Notes under the pieces: model-generated | Databases searched by the model: none | The model's input: only the letters and a program-made list of their open reading frames with translations | Told to the model about the DNA's origin: nothing | In this document: one piece after another, positions 25,189 to 32,552 of the stretch | Layout: every line of letters begins with the position of its first letter | How positions within the stretch are numbered: the stretch's first letter is position 1 | Assembly: GCF_002846395.1 (NCBI RefSeq) | Contig: NZ_PJMU01000005.1 | Coordinates: 62,001-126,000, forward strand | Origin: Pontibacter ramchanderi | GTDB lineage: Bacteria > Bacteroidota > Bacteroidia > Cytophagales > Hymenobacteraceae | DNA: 64,000 nucleotides | Reading direction: 5' to 3' | Position numbers and translations under genes: made by a program

Positions 25189-26019
25189 ATGGAAGTAAGT
25201 CAGTTAGAAAAAGCATCGCTCGACGATATCGTCTTCGAAGGACGAAATAGGGCGTACGGTGCCTACCTACTTCGCAAAATCTACAATAAGCACATCACAA
25301 TTGCCGCCACTGTAGCAATTTCATTGTTCTTCCTTTTCCTGAGCATTCCTTTGATTACTAAAATGATTAAGGGTGACCAGGAAGAAGAGCAAGTGGTAGA
25401 CCGAATTGTAACCGAAGTAGACTTGGCTCCACCGCCACCACTGGATGAGGCAACGCCGCCACCGCCGCCGCCACCGCCACCAGATCTTCCGCCGCCGCCG
25501 CCGCCAGTACGTGCACAGGTAAAGTTCACGCCTCCGGTTGTGAAGCGTGACAACGAGGTACAGGAAGAAGAAAAAGTGCCAGATCAATCAGAGCTGGAGG
25601 ACGTAGACATCGGAACCAAGACGGTAGAAGGTGTTAAAGGTGCTCCCCTGGATCTGGGTAATATCGACGGTACTAGTGACGTAGTTGCAGAAGTAGTAGA
25701 AGAAAAGCCATATACTTACGTTGAGCAGATGCCTGAATTCCCAGGTGGTGAAAGCGAAATGATGAAGTACCTTGGCAAGAACATCCGCTACCCAGCAGCC
25801 GCACAGCGTGCCGGTGTAGAAGGCCTGGTAGTTCTTTCGTTCGTAGTTAGCCGTACAGGCGAGATCTCAGAAATTGAGGTTGTAAAGAGCCTAGGCTCTG
25901 GTACAGACGAAGAAGCCGTTCGTGTTGTGAAAACAATGCCGAAATGGTCTCCAGGTAAGCAGAACGGTAGATCAGTACCTGTTCGTTACACATTGCCAGT
26001 ACGATTTGCTATCAAGTAA
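25189..26019 (+). CDS. tonB: TonB energy transducer, proline-rich
   Basis: Links the ExbBD motor to TonB-dependent outer-membrane receptors. The 276 residues have a cytoplasmic tail of about 35 residues with VFEGRNRAYGAYLLRK, one membrane segment (ITIAATVAISLFFLFLSIPL, residues about 36-56), a proline-rich periplasmic spacer (about residues 80-105, with runs of up to nine Pro), and the C-terminal TonB domain FPGGESEMMKYLGKNIRYP, ending VPVRYTLPVRFAIK. The Pro runs come from CCN repeats at 25430-25505. The long conserved cytoplasmic tail is unlike E. coli TonB, whose tail is short. Last gene of its operon; a 24-base-arm terminator follows. Confidence 0.95.
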   Translation: MEVSQLEKASLDDIVFEGRNRAYGAYLLRKIYNKHITIAATVAISLFFLFLSIPLITKMIKGDQEEEQVVDRIVTEVDLAPPPPLDEATPPPPPPPPPDLPPPPPPVRAQVKFTPPVVKRDNEVQEEEKVPDQSELEDVDIGTKTVEGVKGAPLDLGNIDGTSDVVAEVVEEKPYTYVEQMPEFPGGESEMMKYLGKNIRYPAAAQRAGVEGLVVLSFVVSRTGEISEIEVVKSLGSGTDEEAVRVVKTMPKWSPGKQNGRSVPVRYTLPVRFAIK

Positions 26020-26027
26020 GTTTTAAT

Positions 26028-26077
26028 GCCTGAAAACAAAAAAGGCCCTCCCAGGAGGGCCTTTTTTGTTTTCAGGC
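26028..26077. terminator. Terminator after tonB
   Basis: Perfect 24-base arms (26028-26051 and 26054-26077), core AAGGCCCTCC/GGAGGGCCTT with T run. The formal 2-base loop must open by a pair or two. Confidence 0.92.
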
Positions 26078-26216
26078 AAGGCTCCATCATACCTATACCT
26101 TATAGCCTATCAATAGATAAAATAAAAAATAGCGCAAAGCTTATGGAATTGTAAACTGTGGTGCATCCAATAAGAAAATGCAGGACATACTGCTTCACCT
26201 CTAAAACACTTGCGCC

Positions 26217-27056
26217 ATGAAAGAGAGCTATTTATTCGACACAACTTTCAACAACGTAGTATTCGCCACCCGAAACAAAGCCTACGGAGCTTATGAATTA
26301 AGGAAAGAATACGGCAAGCATATTCTGACTGCGGCGCTAATGGCGACAAGCCTGTTTGCGGCAGGATTAGGATGGCCCCTGCTGATGCCGGTTCAGGAAG
26401 CAAATGCTCCCAATGAAGAGAAGACTGGAATAAAAGAAAAAGTTATTCTGATCGACCAACCATTATTTCCTCCCCCGCCAACAAATCCTGAACCTAAGCA
26501 GGAAACAGTTGCGCCGGCTTCTGAAAAGCAGGTTAAAACCGTTAAAAGCACGACAATCAACGTTGTGCCCGACTCACATCCTGGTCCAGATGAAGCACCT
26601 CCCACTGACAAGGAAATGGCCGGAGCGATTATTGGTACTCAAAATCAAGATGGAGAATTGTCGAACAACCTAAACCTGGCAGGTATAGACGGCGATGAAA
26701 ATAACGCGACAAGCGGTAACGGTAGCAGCGAAAGCAACGAAGTGTTTGAGTATGTAGAGGAAATGCCGCATTTCGAGGGAGGCGAGGCAGCACTGATGCG
26801 CCACATTAGTAAGAAGATTCGATACCCGAGACAAGCCGTTACAGAACAGGTTGAAGGTATAGTGATCGTGAGCTTTGTGGTAAGTAAAACCGGAAAAGTA
26901 ACTGACGCAACTGTGCTGAAAGGCTTAGGTTATGGAACGGAGGAAGAGGCACTTCGCGTCATACAAAGTTTGCCGGCCTGGACGCCAGGAAGGCAAAATG
27001 GCAAACCGGTAGCAGTGCGCTATACCCTGCCAATACGCTTCAACCTGCAACGATAA
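26217..27056 (+). CDS. TonB family protein, second copy
   Basis: A 279-residue TonB paralogue. It repeats the layout of the previous gene: cytoplasmic tail with VVFATRNKAYGAYELRKEYG, one membrane segment (HILTAALMATSLFAAGLGWP), a periplasmic linker, and a C-terminal TonB domain with FEGGEAALMRHISKKIRYP and VRYTLPIRFNLQR. The linker has only short Pro runs and is acidic, so it may be less extended. It lies 197 bases downstream of tonB behind a terminator and ahead of its own, hence a single-gene unit that may serve other receptors or be expressed under other conditions. No clear promoter was found. Confidence 0.9.
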   Translation: MKESYLFDTTFNNVVFATRNKAYGAYELRKEYGKHILTAALMATSLFAAGLGWPLLMPVQEANAPNEEKTGIKEKVILIDQPLFPPPPTNPEPKQETVAPASEKQVKTVKSTTINVVPDSHPGPDEAPPTDKEMAGAIIGTQNQDGELSNNLNLAGIDGDENNATSGNGSSESNEVFEYVEEMPHFEGGEAALMRHISKKIRYPRQAVTEQVEGIVIVSFVVSKTGKVTDATVLKGLGYGTEEEALRVIQSLPAWTPGRQNGKPVAVRYTLPIRFNLQR

Positions 27057-27073
27057 GTTTGAATATAAAGTAT

Positions 27074-27113
27074 AAAGCAGAGGCTAAACTACATATAGCG
27101 TGGCTTCTGCTTT
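27074..27113 (+). terminator. Terminator after the second tonB
   Basis: AAAGCAGAGGC (27074-27084) pairs with GCTTCTGCTTT (27103-27113) with one G-U pair, followed by AATTTTT. Confidence 0.8.
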
Positions 27114-27131
27114 AATTTTTAAAGTATAAAC

Positions 27132-27158
27132 CTTAAATTTAAGCCTACATATATAGGC
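27132..27158. promoter_or_regulatory. Two adjacent palindromes before a three-gene unit
   Basis: CTTAAATTTAAG (27132-27143) is a perfect 12-base palindrome and directly abuts GCCTA-CATATA-TAGGC (27143-27158). They lie between a terminator and ATG 27169, where an operator for the membrane protein - PstS-like - TPR genes would be expected. Confidence 0.35.
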
Positions 27159-27168
27159 AAACCTGAAC

Positions 27169-27423
27169 ATGCTACGACCAAGAGGACAAGACGAAAGACC
27201 GTCTGTTACATTTTTCAACAAATTTGCACGCTACTTCGGCATGCTCATGACACTGGTTTATGTAGCATTGGGCCTCTTTATGATTTTCATGGATGAAGAG
27301 CAGTACAACCTAAGTATGTCAGACACGGCACGCACGATCTTTGGTGGAGTACTTATTCTTTATGGTCTCATTCGGTTTGTAAGAGCATATCAGATTAATT
27401 CCAAATCAAGGAGAGATAGATAA
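27169..27423 (+). CDS. Small two-helix membrane protein
   Basis: An 84-residue protein with two predicted membrane segments, ARYFGMLMTLVYVALGLFMI (about residues 23-42) and TIFGGVLILYGLIRFV (about 60-75), and a basic C-terminus (NSKSRRDR). Its stop is immediately followed by the PstS-like gene, 1 base away, so the two are translationally linked. Function unknown; small proteins of this kind are regularly found next to TonB-associated PstS-like genes in Bacteroidota, as I recall. Confidence 0.78.
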   Translation: MLRPRGQDERPSVTFFNKFARYFGMLMTLVYVALGLFMIFMDEEQYNLSMSDTARTIFGGVLILYGLIRFVRAYQINSKSRRDR

Positions 27424-27424
27424 A

Positions 27425-28387
27425 ATGATCAAAGCAGCCAAGGTGATTTTGGGGCTGGGGCTGATCGCTCTGGCAGCCTGCAACAGCAACCCCGAAACCA
27501 ATCGTGACACCTCCACTACAGGTACTATCAGTATCAGCGTCGACGAAACCCTCCAGCCTATCATAGAAAGTCAGGTTAACACGTTCGAAGGTATTTATCG
27601 GTATGCCAATATCAATGCGAACTACAAGGCAGAAGGCAAGGTATTTCAGGATCTTCTTGACGATAGCACGCGCATTGGCATTGTATCGCGCACATTGACA
27701 GCAGATGAGAAAAAGGTCTTCGATCAGCGAAAAATCACCCCGCGGTATACCAGAATTGCTATTGATGCCGTTGCACTTATTGTAAACAACAAAAATCAGG
27801 ACACGCTGCTGACCATGAGTGCGCTCCGGGACATCTTCTCAGGCAAAATCACGAACTGGAAGCAGCTAAACCCCGAGAGCAACTTACGTGATATCGCCCT
27901 GGTGTTCGACAACAACAATTCCAGCACCGCCAGGTATATGCGGGACACACTCATAGCCGGACAGCCATTGCCGCCATCAGCTACCGCCAGCAACTCTCAC
28001 CCAGCCCTTATTGATTATGTGGCAAAGAACGAGAATGCAATTGGTGTAATTGGTGTGAACTGGATCAGTGACCGGGATGATACGACCTCTCTCAATTTCC
28101 TGAACCAAGTAAAAGTGGTAGGTATAAGCGCAGAAGAGAATCCAATAACAACGGACAGTTACTTTCAGCCGTATCAGGCATACATCGCTCAGGGTGATTA
28201 TCCATTGCGTAGATTCTGGTATATCATTAGTACTGAGGGCCGTGTAGGTCTTGGCACAGGTTTTGCATCCTTTGTAGCAAGTGACCGCGGACAACGTATT
28301 ATATTAAAGTCTGGCCTGGTGCCGGCCACTATGCCCGTACGGATAGTGGGCTTTAACAATAGGCCAAGCAAATTCAGACAAGACTAA
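27425..28387 (+). CDS. PstS-like substrate-binding lipoprotein
   Basis: A 320-residue periplasmic binding protein of the PstS (phosphate-binding) superfamily with a lipoprotein signal: MIKAAKVILGLGLIALAAC, lipobox LAAC. The core GTISISVDETLQPIIESQV and LRDIFSGKITNWKQLN, and the C-terminal IISTEGRVGLGTGFASFV, follow the PstS pattern. The phosphate-contacting motifs are changed: where PstS proteins have a GSxT-type loop this has VDETLQP, and where they have a GSGT loop it has NNNSSTARYM. No pstC, pstA or pstB is adjacent. It may bind another ligand or act as a sensor beside the TonB/TPR genes. Confidence 0.82.
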   Translation: MIKAAKVILGLGLIALAACNSNPETNRDTSTTGTISISVDETLQPIIESQVNTFEGIYRYANINANYKAEGKVFQDLLDDSTRIGIVSRTLTADEKKVFDQRKITPRYTRIAIDAVALIVNNKNQDTLLTMSALRDIFSGKITNWKQLNPESNLRDIALVFDNNNSSTARYMRDTLIAGQPLPPSATASNSHPALIDYVAKNENAIGVIGVNWISDRDDTTSLNFLNQVKVVGISAEENPITTDSYFQPYQAYIAQGDYPLRRFWYIISTEGRVGLGTGFASFVASDRGQRIILKSGLVPATMPVRIVGFNNRPSKFRQD

Positions 28388-28428
28388 CGATTACAAACAA
28401 TAATAACACAACCTAAATTAAACTAACA

Positions 28429-30033
28429 ATGACAAATAACTGGAAATATGCTTTGCTGGTAGCTGCCATGTTCCCTACAGCAGCGGCATTTGCGCAGTCT
28501 GGTGATCAGGGTCGCAGAGCGACAGAACTCGGACGCTATCAGGAGGCTAAATCTATTTATAAATCTCAGTTAAACAGCAAAGACGCCGACAACGCTTATT
28601 TTGGGCTGGGTAATGTTTACCTGCGTTCAGAAAATGTTGACTCAGCTGCTTATTACTTCAACCAAGGCTTAGCAAAGAATTCTAAGTCTGCCATCAACAT
28701 GGTGGGCCTGGGTAAAGTAGAGATGGCCAAGGGTAACCGTGCTGGTGCTGAGAAGCACTTTGCCGATGCCATGAAACGTGGTAAAAAAGACTCTAATGTG
28801 CTAGCCGGTATCGGCGAAGCTTACCTGATGGCTCCTGAAGCAACTGAGCAAGATTACAACAAGGCAATCGAGTACCTGAAGCAAGCTGTTGAGCGTGACA
28901 AAAACAATGCTGAAGCCTACCTGCTGATGGGTGATGCTTATTTGAAGCTGGGCAATGGCGGTCAGGCGATGACAAGCTATGATAACGCTATCCGTATCAA
29001 CGACAAGTCTCCGAAGGCTCATTTGAGAAGAGGCCAGCTTTACACGAGCTCACGTAACTATAACGAAGCAGAAGAAGCTTATAAAAAAGCCATAGAGCTT
29101 GATCCAAACTACGCTCCTGCTTACAGCGACCTGGGTGAGCTTTACTACTTTGCCGGTCAGTACGACAGAGCACTGTCTACTTTCAAGCAGTTCGTAGACA
29201 TGTCTGAAAACACACCTGCCACACGCGCCAAATATGCGTCTTTCTTGTTCTTAACGAAGGATTACGAAGGCACCATGCGCGAAGTACAGGAAGTACTAAA
29301 ATCGGATCCTGAGAATAAGACCATGAACCGTCTGTTGGCCTACTCATACCTGGAGCTAGGTAAACCGGAGGAAGCGCTTAAGGCGATGGAAAACTACCTG
29401 AGCAAAGTAGACAAGAACAGCCTGATTGCAAGTGACTATGAGTACTATGGCAGAATACTAGCCAGAAACAACCAGCCTGCTAAAGCTGTAGAGAATCTGG
29501 AGAAGGCAATTGAACTGGATCCGAACAAACCAGAGCTTTACTATGACCTGGCTAACATGTACGCCCGTGAAAAGCAGTTCGACAAAGCTGTAGCGGTTTA
29601 TAACAGAAAGCAGGAGAAGCTTGGCGCCTCTAACACGGACTACTTCCACCTGGGTAACGCCTACATGATGGCAGAGCAGTTTGAGAAGGCTGACGAGACT
29701 TACAAGAAGATTACAGACGCCAACCCTACTTATGCTTACGCTCACATCTGGAGAGCACGTGCCCAGGCGAACCTTGACCCTGAAACAGAGAAAGGTTTAG
29801 CAAAGCCTCACTACGAAGAGTTTATCAAACTTACGAATGGTGAGAAAGAGAAGTATAAGAAGGAGCTCATCGAGGCTAACACCTATCTGGGCTATTACTT
29901 CTACCTAAAAGGTGAGCGTGACAACGCCATCAAGTACTGGACAGAAGTGAAGACGTTGGACCCAACCAATACACAAGCTGAAACAGCTTTGGCTGAGATT
30001 AACAAGACCTCCACTGCTAAAAAGAAGCGTTAA
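28429..30033 (+). CDS. Exported tetratricopeptide-repeat protein
   Basis: A 534-residue protein with a signal peptide (YALLVAAMFPTAAAFAQS, cleavage after AFA) and about ten TPR units across almost its full length, for instance YNEAEEAYKKAIELDPNYAP, KAVENLEKAIELDPNKPELY and FEKADETYKKITDANPTYAY. TPR solenoids bind proteins or peptides, so a scaffolding role in the periplasm is likely. It follows the PstS-like gene by 41 bases with no terminator between and is followed by a strong terminator. Codon use looks like that of a well-expressed gene (few rare codons, no AGGTATA motif). Confidence 0.88.
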   Translation: MTNNWKYALLVAAMFPTAAAFAQSGDQGRRATELGRYQEAKSIYKSQLNSKDADNAYFGLGNVYLRSENVDSAAYYFNQGLAKNSKSAINMVGLGKVEMAKGNRAGAEKHFADAMKRGKKDSNVLAGIGEAYLMAPEATEQDYNKAIEYLKQAVERDKNNAEAYLLMGDAYLKLGNGGQAMTSYDNAIRINDKSPKAHLRRGQLYTSSRNYNEAEEAYKKAIELDPNYAPAYSDLGELYYFAGQYDRALSTFKQFVDMSENTPATRAKYASFLFLTKDYEGTMREVQEVLKSDPENKTMNRLLAYSYLELGKPEEALKAMENYLSKVDKNSLIASDYEYYGRILARNNQPAKAVENLEKAIELDPNKPELYYDLANMYAREKQFDKAVAVYNRKQEKLGASNTDYFHLGNAYMMAEQFEKADETYKKITDANPTYAYAHIWRARAQANLDPETEKGLAKPHYEEFIKLTNGEKEKYKKELIEANTYLGYYFYLKGERDNAIKYWTEVKTLDPTNTQAETALAEINKTSTAKKKR

Positions 30034-30052
30034 TTTTAATCAAGCGCTATAA

Positions 30053-30094
30053 CAATGAAAAAGCCCGCTCCTCACAGAGCGGGCTTTTTCATTG
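30053..30094. terminator. Bidirectional terminator after the TPR gene
   Basis: Perfect 18-base arms (30053-30070 and 30077-30094) with core AAAAAGCCCGCTC, loop CTCACA. It lies between the convergent TPR gene and rluD and can end both. Confidence 0.9.
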
Positions 30095-30121
30095 TATACC
30101 TTATTGGTTTTTGCCCCAGGT

Positions 30122-31159
30122 TTATTGATTCTCATAAAGCGACCACTTCTCCAATGCTGCCTGAAAGTCGTCGGGGAGATCGGAATTGAATTGAATGAAC
30201 TCCTTTGTAGTTGGATGCACAAAGCCCAATGATTTGGCATGCAGCGCCTGACGCGGCATCAGCTTGAAGGCATTCTCTACGAATGTCTTATAAGAGCCCG
30301 TTGGCATACCTTGTAGTATCTTGTCCCCTCCATAGGTTGCATCCGAGAAAAGCGGGTGGCCCAGGTACTTCATATGCGCTCTTATTTGGTGTGTTCTACC
30401 AGTCTCGAGGTTACACTGCACCAGCGACACATACTTAAACTTTTGGAGTACCTTGTAATGGGTAACTGCATGTTTACCAAACTCACCACCAGGGTACACG
30501 GTCATCACCCTTCTGTCTTTTACGCTACGCCCTACGTGGCCCACTATAGTACCTTCATCCTGTTTGGGCACTCCCCACACCAGGGCATAATACGTGCGCT
30601 CTATGGTATGCTTAAAGAACTGCTTGGCCAGAAAAGCCATGCTACACTCCGTCTTGGCTATAACCAGTAAGCCGGAGGTATCTTTATCGATGCGATGCAC
30701 CAGCCCAGGTCGCCCCTCCCCGTTACGGGCGGTAGGAAGCTGCTGCAGATGATACGTAAGCGCATTAACCAAAGTGCCGGACCAATTATTAAATCCCGGA
30801 TGCACCACCATACCTGGTTCTTTGTTAATGATCAGGAGCTCATCATCTTCATAAATAATGTTGATAGGTATAGCCTCCGGTATAATCTCGGTATCGCGAG
30901 GTGGGGTAGCCAGTGTGATAGTGATGACATCGAGTGGCTTTACCTTATAGCTTACCTTGACAGGCTTTTGGTTCACCTGCACCGATTCGGAGCGTATAGC
31001 GCCCTGTAGTTTGTTGCGGGTTACGTTGGGCAAACGGTCCATCAGGAACTTGTCGATGCGCAGCAGCGCCTGCCCCTTGTCCACCACAATGCGGTGGTGT
31101 TCGTACAATTCGTCCGAATCTTCTATACTGTCCTGCTCTTCTTCTTCAAAGTCAATCAC
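30122..31159 (-). CDS. rluD: Large-subunit rRNA pseudouridine synthase, RluD family
   Basis: Makes pseudouridines in 23S rRNA. An N-terminal S4 RNA-binding domain (LLRIDKFLMDRLPNVTRNKL) is followed by the catalytic domain with VHRIDKDTSGLLVIAKT, where the Asp of RIDKDTSG is the nucleophile, and by LETGRTHQIRAHMKYLGHP. The frame is open back to 31225, but the first 22 codons overlap the terminator of the upstream OmpH gene (31187-31215). I therefore prefer GTG 31159, which gives 345 residues and begins just before the acidic stretch FEEEEQDSIEDSDE. RluC-type specificity cannot be excluded. Confidence 0.9.
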   Translation of the reverse strand: MIDFEEEEQDSIEDSDELYEHHRIVVDKGQALLRIDKFLMDRLPNVTRNKLQGAIRSESVQVNQKPVKVSYKVKPLDVITITLATPPRDTEIIPEAIPINIIYEDDELLIINKEPGMVVHPGFNNWSGTLVNALTYHLQQLPTARNGEGRPGLVHRIDKDTSGLLVIAKTECSMAFLAKQFFKHTIERTYYALVWGVPKQDEGTIVGHVGRSVKDRRVMTVYPGGEFGKHAVTHYKVLQKFKYVSLVQCNLETGRTHQIRAHMKYLGHPLFSDATYGGDKILQGMPTGSYKTFVENAFKLMPRQALHAKSLGFVHPTTKEFIQFNSDLPDDFQAALEKWSLYENQ

Positions 31160-31186
31160 GGTACTGGAGTTAGGTATAAACAAAAA

Positions 31187-31215
31187 GAAAGCCGAGGTAT
31201 AAAACATCGGCTTTC
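31187..31215 (-). terminator. Terminator after the second OmpH gene
   Basis: Minus-strand GAAAGCCGA pairs with TCGGCTTTC around an 11-base loop and is followed by TTTTTG. It ends the BamA-OmpH-OmpH transcript. It also falls in the longest open frame of the following rluD gene, which helps to set that gene's start. Confidence 0.8.
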
Positions 31216-31238
31216 CTGAACTCACAAAGGAGTGTTAA

Positions 31239-31847
31239 TTACTTTTTCTTCTTGGCTGGAGTTGTAGTAGCTGGCTTAGCGGCAGCTGGTTGCTGCTGAG
31301 GTTGGGCCTGCTGAGCAGCGGCTGGCTGCTTGCTAGGATCTACGCCCAATTTTTTAAACACCAGGTTGTTGATGCTGCCGCTCTCAGGACCTTCTAGGAT
31401 AGCCTGCTCGCTCAGGATGTACAGGTAGCCATTCTCTTTCGCTACTTCTTTGATCGCGTTCTCGATCTTCACCAAAACTGGCTGAATCAGCGACTGCTCT
31501 TTCTCACGGATAGACATCTGCGCATCATACTGGAACTTCTGGATTGACTGCTCCAGGTTTACCAGCTCACGCTCTTTGTCTTCGCGTACAACTTTGTCCA
31601 TAGTGGAGGCACCTTTCTGGTAGGCCTGCAGCTTGGTGTTGTATTCGTTTTCTTTAGTTGCGAACTGCTCCTGCAGCTTCTGACCATATACTTCCAACTC
31701 CTTTTGCATAGAGGCTCTTTCCGGCATCTTGCTCAGAATCTCTTCTACGTTAGCATATCCTATCTTAGTCGCCTGCTCGTTAGTTTGGGCAAAAGAGGCA
31801 AAGCTGATAAAGAAAAACGCTACTACTAAAAATTTGATTTTGTTCAT
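31239..31847 (-). CDS. OmpH/Skp-family periplasmic chaperone, second copy
   Basis: Periplasmic holdase for outer-membrane proteins. The 202 residues have a signal peptide (IKFLVVAFFFISFASFAQ) and the family core: KIGYANVEEILSKMPE, a long helical hairpin (about residues 45-120) and ILEGPESGSINNLVFKKLGV. The tail is low-complexity Gln/Ala/Pro and ends in KKKK. It differs from the first copy mainly in this tail. It is the last gene of the BamA unit, before the terminator at 31187-31215. Confidence 0.92.
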   Translation of the reverse strand: MNKIKFLVVAFFFISFASFAQTNEQATKIGYANVEEILSKMPERASMQKELEVYGQKLQEQFATKENEYNTKLQAYQKGASTMDKVVREDKERELVNLEQSIQKFQYDAQMSIREKEQSLIQPVLVKIENAIKEVAKENGYLYILSEQAILEGPESGSINNLVFKKLGVDPSKQPAAAQQAQPQQQPAAAKPATTTPAKKKK

Positions 31848-31877
31848 GATTGGATGGTTAATTGTTATTCTTGTTGT

Positions 31878-32543
31878 TTAGTTGTTTGACTTCTTTTTAG
31901 TTGGGGGAGTTTTCCTCTTGTCCTGTTGCTGTGTTTGGTTCTCCTCGTTCTGTATACCTGTTTCAGGCAGACTATCCGGATCATCCACTAATGCATCAGC
32001 CGGCTGTTTGCCAGGTACATTCTGCTTGTCAGTTGCAAGGCCCAGTTCCTCCAGCACATACTCCGTGTAGTCATGCACCGGGTTGGTATAGATCATGATC
32101 AGGTCGCCTGATTTATCAAATACCGTTTGCAGGCCTTTTGCCTTTGCCACTTTCTCAACAGCCGTAAATACCTCATCCTGTATTGGTCTGATCAGGTCCT
32201 GGCGACGCTTGAACATCATTCCCTCAAAACCGAAGACTTTGCGCTGGTATTCCCGCACTTCGTTTTCCTTGCGGGATATCTCTGCCTGGCGCTTCTTTTT
32301 CATTTCCTCGGTCAGAAGCACCTCTTCGGCCTTGTAGTCTTCTTTCATCTTCTCCACAGCCTGGTGCATCCCTTCGATCTCCTTCTGCCAGGCCGCGCTT
32401 TGCTTATCCAACTCCACCTGTGCTTTGGCGTATGCCGGCATTTTGCTCAGGATGAAGTTAGAATCAATATAGCCAAACTTCTGCGCCTGTGAAACAGTCG
32501 TCAGGAAAAATCCGGCTAAAAAGATGAACAAAAACTTTTTCAT
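31878..32543 (-). CDS. OmpH/Skp-family periplasmic chaperone, first copy
   Basis: A 221-residue Skp-like chaperone. Signal peptide FLFIFLAGFFLTTVSQAQ, then KFGYIDSNFILSKMPAYAKA, a charged helical hairpin (residues about 40-110, KEIEGMHQAVEKMKEDYKAE) that forms the tentacle of the trimer, and VFDKSGDLIMIYTNPVHDYT. It ends with an acidic, then Lys-rich tail. It starts 9 bases after the bamA stop, so it is cotranscribed and functionally tied to outer-membrane protein assembly. Confidence 0.93.
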   Translation of the reverse strand: MKKFLFIFLAGFFLTTVSQAQKFGYIDSNFILSKMPAYAKAQVELDKQSAAWQKEIEGMHQAVEKMKEDYKAEEVLLTEEMKKKRQAEISRKENEVREYQRKVFGFEGMMFKRRQDLIRPIQDEVFTAVEKVAKAKGLQTVFDKSGDLIMIYTNPVHDYTEYVLEELGLATDKQNVPGKQPADALVDDPDSLPETGIQNEENQTQQQDKRKTPPTKKKSNN

Positions 32544-32552
32544 ACTAATTCC

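Noticed and set aside
27425-28387. Complete phosphate ABC transporter
   Set aside because: Only the PstS-like binding protein is present; no permease or ATPase gene is adjacent and the phosphate loops are altered.
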